Shown: piece by piece, positions 44,559-52,297 of the stretch
Layout: each line of letters opens with the position of its first letter
Position numbering within the stretch: position 1 is the first letter of the stretch
Source of the DNA: Salipiger abyssi
Lineage (GTDB): Bacteria > Pseudomonadota > Alphaproteobacteria > Rhodobacterales > Rhodobacteraceae
Direction of reading: 5' to 3'
NCBI RefSeq assembly: GCF_017311415.1
Contig: NZ_JAEKIS010000002.1
Location: 298,099-362,098, forward strand
Length of the DNA stretch: 64,000 nt
The notes under the pieces: generated by a model
Told to the model about the DNA's origin: nothing
The model's input: the letters and a program-made list of their open reading frames with translations, nothing else
Database searches by the model: none
Program-made: the position numbers and the translations under genes

Positions 44559-46412
44559 ATGCTACGGATCGACGATATTTCCTTTTCCATCGAGGGCCGG
44601 CCTCTGTTCGAGGGCGCCTCCGCCGTGATTCCCGCCGGCCACAAGGTCGGGCTCGTGGGGCCGAACGGCGCCGGCAAGACCACGCTCTTCCGGCTGATCC
44701 GGGGCGAGCTGACGCTGGACGGGGGCGAGATCTCCCTGCCCGAGCGCGCCCGCATCGGCGGCGTGGCGCAGGAGGCGCCGGCAAACGACATGTCGCTGAT
44801 CGAGACGGTGCTGGCCGCCGATGCCGAGCGCGCCGCGCTGATGGCCGAGGCCGAGACCGCCACCGATCCGCATCGCATCGCCGAGGTGCAGACCCGGCTC
44901 GCCGATATCGACGCCTGGTCGGCAGAGGGGCGCGCCGCGTCGATCCTCAAGGGGCTGGGCTTCAGCGAGGCGGATCAGCAGCGCCCGAGCTCGGATTTCT
45001 CCGGCGGCTGGCGGATGCGGCTGGCGCTGGCCGGCGTGCTCTTTGCCCAGCCCGACCTGTTGCTGCTCGACGAGCCGACCAACTATCTCGACCTCGAAGG
45101 CGCGCTCTGGCTGGAAAGCTATCTGACGCGCTACCCGCATACGGTGATCGTGATCAGCCACGACCGCGGGCTGCTGAACCGCGCGGTGGGCGCGATCCTG
45201 CATCTGGAGGCGCGCAAGCTGACGCTCTACCAGGGCGGCTACGACACCTTCGCCCGCACCCGGGCCGAGCGCCGCGCGGTGCAGGCCGCCGCCGCCCGCA
45301 AGCAGGACGAGCGCCGGGCGCATCTGCAAAGCTTTGTCGACCGGTTCCGCGCCAAGGCCTCCAAGGCCAAGCAGGCGCAGGCGCGGCTCAAGATGATCGC
45401 GCGGATGGAGACCATCACCGCGCCCGAGGATGCCGCCAAGCGGGTGTTCAGCTTCCCGCAGCCCGACCAGCTCTCACCGCCCATCGTGGCGCTGGAGGGC
45501 GGCGCGACGGGCTATGGCGAGCGCCAGGTGCTGCAACGGCTGGATCTGCGCATCGACCAGGACGACCGCATCGCGCTCCTGGGCCGCAACGGTCAGGGCA
45601 AATCGACGCTGTCGAAGCTGCTGGCCGACCGGCTGCCTCTGATGCAGGGCAAGATGACCCGCAGCTCCAAGCTGCGCATCGGCTATTTCGCCCAGCATCA
45701 GGTGGACGAGCTGCATCTCGACGAAACACCCCTGCAACATCTCCAGCGCGAGCGCCCCGACACGGCGCCCGCGAAGCTGCGCGCCCAGCTCGCGGGCTTC
45801 GGGCTGATGGCGGCGCAGGCGGAGACCGAGGTGGGCCGGCTCTCGGGCGGGCAGAAGGCGCGGCTGTCGCTGCTGCTGGCGACGCTGGACGCGCCGCATA
45901 TGCTGATCCTCGACGAGCCCACCAACCACCTCGATATCGAGAGCCGCGAGGCGCTGGTCGAGGCGCTGACGGAATATTCCGGCGCGGTGATCCTCGTCAG
46001 CCACGACATGCACCTGCTGAGCCTGGTGGCCGACCGGCTGTGGCTGGTCAAGGACGGCACGGTAAAGCCCTATGAGGACGATCTCGACGCCTATCGCTCC
46101 CTGCTGCTGACGCAGGAGAAGCCCGCCAGGCCCGAGAAACCCGCCGCACCGAAACCGCCGAAACCCTCGCGCGACGCGATCCTCGCGCTGCGCTCGGAGG
46201 TCCGCAAATGCGAGGCGCGGGTGGAAAAGATCGAGGAGATGCGCGAGAAGCTCGCCAAGAAACTCGCCGACCCCGCGCTCTACGAAGACGGGCGCGCCGG
46301 CGAGCTGGAGACCTGGAACAAGAAATACGCCGAGGTCATGGACGGGCTGCATCGCGCCGAGGCGCTCTGGGAAACGGCGCTGGAAAAGCTGGAGACGGCG
46401 GAGGCGCGCTGA
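44559..46412 (+). CDS. ABC-F family ATPase (YheS/Uup-like)
   Basis: A 617-residue soluble tandem ABC protein acting on the ribosome. NBD1 has 'VGPNGAGKTTLFRLI' and 'LLLLDEPTNYLDLE'. NBD2 has 'LLGRNGQGKSTLSKLL', 'LSGGQKARLSLLL' and 'LILDEPTNHLDIE'. The P-site-tRNA-interaction linker lies between them. The C-terminal 90 residues form a Lys/Glu coiled coil typical of this class. There are no membrane segments. It is probably a translation factor that relieves stalling; exact subfamily not fixed. Confidence 0.92.
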   Translation: MLRIDDISFSIEGRPLFEGASAVIPAGHKVGLVGPNGAGKTTLFRLIRGELTLDGGEISLPERARIGGVAQEAPANDMSLIETVLAADAERAALMAEAETATDPHRIAEVQTRLADIDAWSAEGRAASILKGLGFSEADQQRPSSDFSGGWRMRLALAGVLFAQPDLLLLDEPTNYLDLEGALWLESYLTRYPHTVIVISHDRGLLNRAVGAILHLEARKLTLYQGGYDTFARTRAERRAVQAAAARKQDERRAHLQSFVDRFRAKASKAKQAQARLKMIARMETITAPEDAAKRVFSFPQPDQLSPPIVALEGGATGYGERQVLQRLDLRIDQDDRIALLGRNGQGKSTLSKLLADRLPLMQGKMTRSSKLRIGYFAQHQVDELHLDETPLQHLQRERPDTAPAKLRAQLAGFGLMAAQAETEVGRLSGGQKARLSLLLATLDAPHMLILDEPTNHLDIESREALVEALTEYSGAVILVSHDMHLLSLVADRLWLVKDGTVKPYEDDLDAYRSLLLTQEKPARPEKPAAPKPPKPSRDAILALRSEVRKCEARVEKIEEMREKLAKKLADPALYEDGRAGELETWNKKYAEVMDGLHRAEALWETALEKLETAEAR

Positions 46413-46524
46413 GCCCCGCCCCTTCATCTTTCCGGCAAATACTCCTGCCCGGCCTCTGCCGCCCCGCGCCGCCCTCAGGCCCGGCGCGCTGGACAAGCTG
46501 CCCGCCAGCCCCTACCCCTGAGGC

Positions 46525-47145
46525 ATGGAGCCCGCCTTTCTCGTCACCGCCTTTGCCACGCTCTTCGTGGTGATCGACCCGATCGGCCTGACGCCGATCT
46601 TCATCGCGCTGACGCAGGGCGCCGATGCCCGTCATCGCCGCGCGGTGGCGCTGCGGGCCTGCATCATCGCGGCGCTGATCCTGCTGCTCTTTACCTTCTT
46701 CGGCGAGGCGGTGCTGGGCTTTATCGGCATCTCAATGCCCGCCTTCCGCATCGCCGGCGGCATCCTGCTGTTCCTGACCGCGCTCGACATGCTGTTCGAA
46801 CGCCGCTCGAAACGGCGCGAGGACAAGGCCGGCGAAGAGGAGTCCCTGCCCGATCCGTCGGTCTTTCCCATCGCCATCCCGCTGATTGCCGGCCCCGGCG
46901 CCATCGCCACGATGATCCTGCTCACCGGGCAGACGGCGTCCGGCCTCGAAATGGCGGCGGTGCTGGGCGTGATGGTGGCGGTGCTGCTGGTGGTGCTGAC
47001 GCTGTTTCTCAGCGCCGGAATGATCGAGCGGGCGCTCGGCCATACCGGAATCGTGGTGGTGACGCGTCTCCTTGGCATGCTGCTGGCGGCGCTCTCGGTG
47101 CAGTTCGTCATCGACGGGCTGCGCAATATCGGTGCGCTGGTCTGA
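46525..47145 (+). CDS. MarC family integral membrane protein
   Basis: 206 residues with six hydrophobic segments and the family signature 'TLFVVIDPIGLTPIFIALTQG' near the start, plus 'FPIAIPLIAGPGAIATMILL' in the middle. Members were named after the E. coli marRAB neighbour but are not drug exporters; an amino-acid transport role is proposed for some. The ATG at 46525 has no strong ribosome binding site. It follows the ABC-F gene on the same strand. Confidence 0.88.
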   Translation: MEPAFLVTAFATLFVVIDPIGLTPIFIALTQGADARHRRAVALRACIIAALILLLFTFFGEAVLGFIGISMPAFRIAGGILLFLTALDMLFERRSKRREDKAGEEESLPDPSVFPIAIPLIAGPGAIATMILLTGQTASGLEMAAVLGVMVAVLLVVLTLFLSAGMIERALGHTGIVVVTRLLGMLLAALSVQFVIDGLRNIGALV

Positions 47146-47208
47146 CCCCTGTTCACACCTGCCGCCCACGCCTACATACAGCATAGCGGAACCAGCGGAG
47201 CACGGGCC

Positions 47209-47790
47209 TTGACGGAATTCGATTACGGACATCTCGCCTATCTCGGACTGCTCGGCGCCGTTCTGGTGATCTGGATGTTTGTCCAGAACCGCGAAAGGCT
47301 GGGGCAAAAGCTGCAATATCTCGCCGTCTGGGGGCTGATCTTTCTCGGGGCCATCGCCGCTGTCGGGCTCTGGGGCGATATCCGTCAGACGGTGATGCCG
47401 AGCCAGGCGGTGTTCGCCGATGAGGGCCGGGTCGAACTGCCGCGCGCGCCGGACGGGCATTACTATGTCTCGCTCGACATCAACGGCGTGCCGACGCGCT
47501 TCGTCATCGACACCGGCGCCACCGGCATGGTGCTGACCCAGCAGGACGCCGAGCGCGCCGGGCTCGACGCCGAGGGCCTGATGTTCCATGGCGAGGCGAG
47601 CACCGCGAACGGCATCGTGCGCACCGCGCCGGTGAGGCTCGACGAGGTGGCGCTGGGGCCGTTCACCGACCGCGGCGTGCGTGCCTATGTCAATGGCGGC
47701 ACCATGCAGACCTCGCTGCTCGGGATGAGCTATCTGCAACGGTTCGAACGGCTGGAGATCTCCGGCGGTCGGCTGATTCTGGAGCGCTGA
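47209..47790 (+). CDS. Membrane-anchored retropepsin-like aspartic protease (TIGR02281 type)
   Basis: A 193-residue protein with two N-terminal membrane helices ('YLGLLGAVLVIWMFV' and 'YLAVWGLIFLGAIAAVGLWG') and a periplasmic clan-AA protease domain. The catalytic motif is 'RFVIDTGATGMVLT', followed by 'LLGMSYLQRFERLEISGGRLIL', the usual flap-end. Its start is TTG at 47209. Such single-lobe proteases act as dimers. The substrate is unknown. Confidence 0.86.
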   Translation: MTEFDYGHLAYLGLLGAVLVIWMFVQNRERLGQKLQYLAVWGLIFLGAIAAVGLWGDIRQTVMPSQAVFADEGRVELPRAPDGHYYVSLDINGVPTRFVIDTGATGMVLTQQDAERAGLDAEGLMFHGEASTANGIVRTAPVRLDEVALGPFTDRGVRAYVNGGTMQTSLLGMSYLQRFERLEISGGRLILER

Positions 47791-47816
47791 GCGCAAGTCC
47801 CCTTGGCTCCCGCCCC

Positions 47817-47949
47817 ACCCGATCCGGGGCCTCAGCGGTTGCTCTGGGCGGTCACTTTTGTCGTTCTTTTGCTCAGTCGCCTGTGGTGCCTGTACCAAGC
47901 CAGACGACCGATCACTCTTCGTGCCGACCGCTGAGGCCCCGGATCGGGT
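47817..47949. repeat. 133-bp element with perfect 23-bp inverted ends
   Basis: 47817-47839 and 47927-47949 are exact reverse complements (core CCGGGGCCTCAGCGG / CCGCTGAGGCCCCGG) with an 87-bp unrelated interior. It lies between two convergent genes. The CCCCGGATC type of end is a familiar dispersed repeat of alphaproteobacteria. Confidence 0.65.
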
Positions 47950-48003
47950 CCGGGGCGAGTCATTCTTCTCGTCAGCGTTTCGCACCGCACCACCGGACGC
48001 ACC

Positions 48004-48027
48004 GTAGGGTGGGCAATCCTGCCCACC
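48004..48027 (+). repeat. Solo end of the GTAGGGTGGGC palindromic repeat
   Basis: A single copy of the 24-bp palindromic end (GTAGGGTGGGCAATCC then TGCCCACC), matching the left end of the MITE-like copy A including the extra base. It is not paired with a second end nearby. Confidence 0.65.
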
Positions 48028-48056
48028 GCTCCATCACCCGCCAAAAGGCCCGCCTG

Positions 48057-49430
48057 CTACCCCTGCCGCACCAGCTTGCCCGGGTTCATCAACCCCTGCG
48101 GGTCGAGCGCGCGCTTGATCTCGCCCATCACGTCCCAGCCGGCGCCGTGCTCGGCCTCCATGAAACCGATCTTGCCTTGCCCCACGCCATGCTCGCCGGT
48201 GCAGGTGCCGCCAAGCGCAAGCGCGCGCTCGGCCATGCGGTGCGACAATTGTTTGGCCGTCTCCAGCTCGGCGGGCTGCTCGGGGTCGACCAGCAACACC
48301 GCGTGGAAATTTCCGTCCCCCACATGGCCGAGGATCGGCCCCGGCACGCCGCTGGCGGCGATATCGGCCTGGGTTTCCTCCACCGCCCGCGCAAGCTGCG
48401 AAATCGGCACGCACATATCGGTCACCACCGCGCGGCTGCCCTTGCGCGCCGCGAGGATGGCGTAATAGCCGTTGTGCCGCAGCGCCCAGAGCGCCCGGCG
48501 CTCCTCCTCCCGCGCCGACCAGCGGAAGGGCGAGGCACCGTGATCGGCGACAATCTCGCCGAAGCGCTCGGCATCCTGCGCCACGCTTTCGGGCGAGCCG
48601 TGAAACTCCACCAGCAGATGCGGCGCCTCTGCCATCTCCATGCCGGAATAGGCGGTGAAGGCGCGCGCCGTCGCGTCGTCGACGAATTCGATCCGCGCCA
48701 TGGGGATGCCCATCTGGATCACCTCCATCACCGCCGTCACCGCAGATCCCATATCGGGAAAGGCGCAGATGCCCGCGCTGGTCGCTTCGGGCACCCCATG
48801 CAGGCGCAGGGTCAGCTCGGTCACCAGTCCCAGCGTGCCCTCCGAGCCCACCATCAGCGCGGTAAGATCATAGCCCGCCGCGCTCTTGCGCGCCCGCGTG
48901 CCGGTGCGGATCACCCGCCCGTCCGCCAGCACCACCTGAAGCCCCAGCACATTGTCGCGCATCGTGCCGTAGCGCACCGTGGTGGTGCCCGAGGCCCGCG
49001 TCATCGCCATGCCGCCCAGCGAGGCGTTGGCGCCGGGATCGACCGGAAAGAACAGCCCCGTGGCGCGCAGCTCTTCGTTCAGCGCCTCGCGGGTTACGCC
49101 GGGCTGCACCGTCACATCCATATCCGTGGGACGGATCTCCAGCACCTTGTTCATGCGGGCGAAATCCACCACCACGCCGCCCCTGACCGCGAGCCCGTGG
49201 CCCTCCAGCGAGGTGCCCGCCCCCCAGCCGGTCACCGGGCAGCCGTGTTCGGCGCAGATCGCCACCAGCGCCTGCACCTCCTCGGTGCTTTCGGGATAGG
49301 CCACCGCGTCGGGCGGCGTCAGCGGGAAATAGGATTCCGAGCGACCGTGCGCGGTCAGTTCGGACTTGGACCTGCTGAGCCGTTCGCCTAGGAGTAAGGC
49401 GATAGCGTCGAGGGCTGTTGCGATGGACAT
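48057..49430 (-). CDS. FAD-binding oxidoreductase, D-lactate dehydrogenase/glycolate oxidase type
   Basis: A 457-residue flavoprotein of the FAD-linked oxidase C-terminal family. The PCMH FAD domain shows 'PVTGWGAGTSLEGHGLAVRGGVVVDF' and 'NASLGGMAMTRASGTTTVRYG'. The cap/C-terminal domain shows 'ILGHVGDGNFHAVLLVD' and 'TCTGEHGVGQGKIGFME'. There is no Fe-S or membrane domain. It probably oxidises D-lactate or a related 2-hydroxyacid to cytochrome or quinone; substrate not determined by sequence. It is divergent from the ClC gene. Confidence 0.88.
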   Translation of the reverse strand: MSIATALDAIALLLGERLSRSKSELTAHGRSESYFPLTPPDAVAYPESTEEVQALVAICAEHGCPVTGWGAGTSLEGHGLAVRGGVVVDFARMNKVLEIRPTDMDVTVQPGVTREALNEELRATGLFFPVDPGANASLGGMAMTRASGTTTVRYGTMRDNVLGLQVVLADGRVIRTGTRARKSAAGYDLTALMVGSEGTLGLVTELTLRLHGVPEATSAGICAFPDMGSAVTAVMEVIQMGIPMARIEFVDDATARAFTAYSGMEMAEAPHLLVEFHGSPESVAQDAERFGEIVADHGASPFRWSAREEERRALWALRHNGYYAILAARKGSRAVVTDMCVPISQLARAVEETQADIAASGVPGPILGHVGDGNFHAVLLVDPEQPAELETAKQLSHRMAERALALGGTCTGEHGVGQGKIGFMEAEHGAGWDVMGEIKRALDPQGLMNPGKLVRQG

Positions 49431-49503
49431 TAAGAACCTCCGGATCGTCCGGGGGCGACATTAGCGCCGCCACAAGCCCTGCGAAAGCCAAAGGGGACAC
49501 GGA

Positions 49504-51180
49504 ATGTCAAGGGGCTTGGCCCGGCAATGGCAGGACACCCGCGCCGTCTGCGGGCGCGGCTGGGATCAGCTGCGCCACAAGGCGCCGGGACAGGTCACCT
49601 TCTGGCTGATCGCGCTGGTCGTCGGCGTCGCCTCGGGCTTTGCCGCCATCCTTTTCCGCTTCGCGATCAACCGCTTGCAGGCCGCGCTTTATGGCGTCGA
49701 AGACGTCAACACACTGGCCAGCTTTGCCCAGACCCTGCCCTGGATCTGGGTGCTGGTGATCCCGGTCTGCGGCGGGCTCGCGGTCGGGCTCATCGTGCAG
49801 TTCTTTACCCCGGACGGGCGCGTGCGCTCGGTCTCGGACGTGATCGAGGGCGCGGCGCTGAATGACGGACGGGTGGAAAAAAAGGCAGGGATCGCCTCTG
49901 CGTTGTGTTCCTGGATCACCCTCTCCACCGGCGGTTCCACCGGCCGCGAGGGGCCGGTCGTGCATATCGCCGCGATGATCGCCTCCTGGGTGTCGAACCT
50001 GCTGCGGGTCGACGGCATCACCGGGCGCGACCTGCTGGGCTGCGCGGTGGCCGCCGCGGTCTCGGCAAGCTTCAACGCCCCCATCGCCGGCGCGCTCTTC
50101 GGGCTGGAGGTGGTGCTGCGCCATTTCGCCCTGCATGCCTTCGCCCCCATCGTGGTGGCAAGCGCCGCCGGCACGGTGATCAACCGGCTGGCCTTTGGCG
50201 ATGTCACCGAGTTCATCCTGCCCGGCACCACCACGGTGGAGTTCTATCTCGAACTGCCCGCCTTTTTCCTGATGGGGCTGGTCTGCGGGCTGGTGGCGGT
50301 GCTGATGATGCAGGCGATCTTCTGGTCGGAAAACATCGGCAACCGCATCCAGAGGTGGCTGGGCCTGCCGCACTGGCTGCGCCCCGCCGTGGCCGGGCTG
50401 CTGCTCGGCGTCGTCGCGATCCGCTTTCCGCATATCATCGGCGTCGGATACGAGACCACCTCGCGCGCGCTCACCGGCACGCTGCTTCTGAGCCAGGCGA
50501 TGGCCTTTGCCGCCGTCAAGGTGGCGGCGGTCTCGGTCACCATGGCGGGGCGCATGGGCGGCGGGGTGTTCTCGCCCTCGCTGATGGTCGGCGCGCTGAC
50601 CGGGCTGGCCTTTGCCCATATCGCCACCGGGATCTTTCCCGATCAGAGCTCGGCCTTCACCCTCTATGCGCTGGCCGGCATGGGCGCGGTGGCGGCCTCG
50701 GTGCTGGGGGCGCCGATCTCGACCACGCTGATCGTCTTCGAGCTGACCGGCGACTGGCAGACCGGGCTCGCGGTGATGGTCTCGGTGTCGATGTCCACGG
50801 CGGTGGCCTCGCGGCTGGTCGACCGCAGCTTCTTTCTCACCCAGCTCGAACGCCGCAACGTGCATCTGGCGGCGGGGCCGCAGGCCTATCTGCTGGCGAT
50901 GTTCCGGGTGGCGGGCGTCATGCGCAAGCCCGACGATCCCGGCGCCGCCGACGAGGAGGCCTGCCTGCGGATGATCGACCAGGGGCTCTACGTGCAGGTC
51001 ACGGCGACGCTGGAGACCGCGCTGCCGCGCTTCGAGAAATCCGGCGTGGCCTTCCTGCCGGTGGTGGTGCTGGAGGGCGAGGAGCAGACGCCGCTCCTTC
51101 AGGGCGCGCTGTTCCATGTGGATGCGCTCAAGGCCTATAACCGCGCGCTGGCGGCGACGGCGGCGGAAGAGCATTCCTAG
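49504..51180 (+). CDS. ClC-family chloride channel/transporter
   Basis: A 558-residue membrane protein with the ClC fold and a short cytoplasmic C-terminal CBS-like region (about 470-550). The gating Glu is present (Glu149 in 'GGSTGREGPVVHI'), and 'MGGGVFSPSLMVGALTG' matches the GxFxP motif. Two positions are unusual. The first selectivity motif (usually GSGIP or GHGVP) reads RSVSD. The position of the proton glutamate (E. coli ClC Glu203) is Val203. The last four bases (CTAG) overlap the stop of the convergent permease. Confidence 0.9.
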   Translation: MSRGLARQWQDTRAVCGRGWDQLRHKAPGQVTFWLIALVVGVASGFAAILFRFAINRLQAALYGVEDVNTLASFAQTLPWIWVLVIPVCGGLAVGLIVQFFTPDGRVRSVSDVIEGAALNDGRVEKKAGIASALCSWITLSTGGSTGREGPVVHIAAMIASWVSNLLRVDGITGRDLLGCAVAAAVSASFNAPIAGALFGLEVVLRHFALHAFAPIVVASAAGTVINRLAFGDVTEFILPGTTTVEFYLELPAFFLMGLVCGLVAVLMMQAIFWSENIGNRIQRWLGLPHWLRPAVAGLLLGVVAIRFPHIIGVGYETTSRALTGTLLLSQAMAFAAVKVAAVSVTMAGRMGGGVFSPSLMVGALTGLAFAHIATGIFPDQSSAFTLYALAGMGAVAASVLGAPISTTLIVFELTGDWQTGLAVMVSVSMSTAVASRLVDRSFFLTQLERRNVHLAAGPQAYLLAMFRVAGVMRKPDDPGAADEEACLRMIDQGLYVQVTATLETALPRFEKSGVAFLPVVVLEGEEQTPLLQGALFHVDALKAYNRALAATAAEEHS

Positions 51181-52295
51181 CCCGCCAGCACCTTGCGGAA
51201 CCGTGCCAGCACGATGGCCAGCGCCACGCAGGCCATGACCGCCATCGCCAGCAGATCGCCGGCCACCAGATCGACCCCGCCGCCGCGATAGAGCACGGTC
51301 TGCGAAAACGCCACGAAATGCGGCGAGGGGCTGAAGATCTGCATCACCAGACGCAGCCAGCCGGGCATGGATTCCAGCGGCGTGATGCCCCCCGACAGCA
51401 TGAAGATCACGATGATCACCGGGATCACCAGCAGCCCGAACTGGCCCATATTGCTGGTAAAGCTCGCCATCAGCAGCCCGAGGCTGGCAATCGCCACCAC
51501 ATAGATCCCCGCCCCCAGCACATAGAGCCCGAGCGAGCCCGCCACCGGCACGCCCATGACCCCCTCGACCACCAGCACCAGGCTGAGCACCGAGCCCAGC
51601 AGGATCACCGCGCCGGTGGCGAGAATCTTGGAGAGCACGATCTCCACCGGGCGGATCGGCATCACCAGCACATGCTCGATGGTGCCGTGCTCGCGCTCGC
51701 GGATCAGCGACGAGCCCGACAGGATCAGCGTCAGGATGGTGACATTGTTCATGAGCTGCATCACCGAGGCGAACCAGCTCGCGGTGAAATTCGGGTTGAA
51801 CCTCGTGCGGAAGACCACATCCACCAGCTCGGCGCCGCTCGCGCCCGGGCTCAGGTAATCGGTCAGCTCCTGCGCCACCGTGCGCTGGAGGAACGATGCG
51901 CCATTGCCCGCCTGCGCCACCGCCGTGGCATCGACCAGAACCTGAAGCGTCGCCGCCTCGCCGGCGCGCAGGTTGCGCTCGAATTCCGGCGGGATCGACA
52001 GCACCAGCACATACTCTCCGGCGGTCTGCGCCCTGGCCGCCTCCTCGGGCGAGAGCGGCACCGGCGCCGCAAAGAGCGGCGGCTGGATGGCATCGGTCAG
52101 GCGCCGCGAGAGCTGCGAATGATCCTCGTCCACCACCGCGACGGAGAGGTCGCGCACCTCGGTCGAGGCGGCATTGGTCACCATGACGATGGCCACCGAG
52201 AAGACATAGACCATCAGCACCAGCATCACCGTGTCGCGACGGATCGCGCGCAGCTCCTTGAGCGTCAGGCGGAGGGTGTTGAACAGCGCCTGCAT
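51177..52295 (-). CDS. ABC-2 type transporter permease (YhhJ-like)
   Basis: A 372-residue permease with one N-terminal helix, a large extracytoplasmic domain (about 45-175, 'VRDLSVAVVDEDHSQLSRRL') and five C-terminal helices. The ABC-2 motif 'SGSSLIREREHGTIEHVLVMPIRPVEIVLSKI' is clear. The ATG at 52295 is preferred over the GTG at 52301, because AGGAGG lies at the right distance. It is the last gene of the HlyD-RbbA-permease operon. Confidence 0.9.
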   Translation of the reverse strand: MQALFNTLRLTLKELRAIRRDTVMLVLMVYVFSVAIVMVTNAASTEVRDLSVAVVDEDHSQLSRRLTDAIQPPLFAAPVPLSPEEAARAQTAGEYVLVLSIPPEFERNLRAGEAATLQVLVDATAVAQAGNGASFLQRTVAQELTDYLSPGASGAELVDVVFRTRFNPNFTASWFASVMQLMNNVTILTLILSGSSLIREREHGTIEHVLVMPIRPVEIVLSKILATGAVILLGSVLSLVLVVEGVMGVPVAGSLGLYVLGAGIYVVAIASLGLLMASFTSNMGQFGLLVIPVIIVIFMLSGGITPLESMPGWLRLVMQIFSPSPHFVAFSQTVLYRGGGVDLVAGDLLAMAVMACVALAIVLARFRKVLAG

Positions 52296-52297
52296 CC

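Noticed and set aside
49507..51174. A 555-codon frame antisense to the ClC gene, and similar ones opposite rbbA (53084-55021), dcd (2148-3494) and typA (14526-16265)
   Set aside because: All are shadows of well-recognised genes on the other strand, with compositionally implausible translations.
51177..51180. Overlapping CTAG stop codons of the converging ClC and permease genes as a special signal
   Set aside because: CTAG is its own reverse complement, so two TAG stops can share it by chance; nothing else suggests function.
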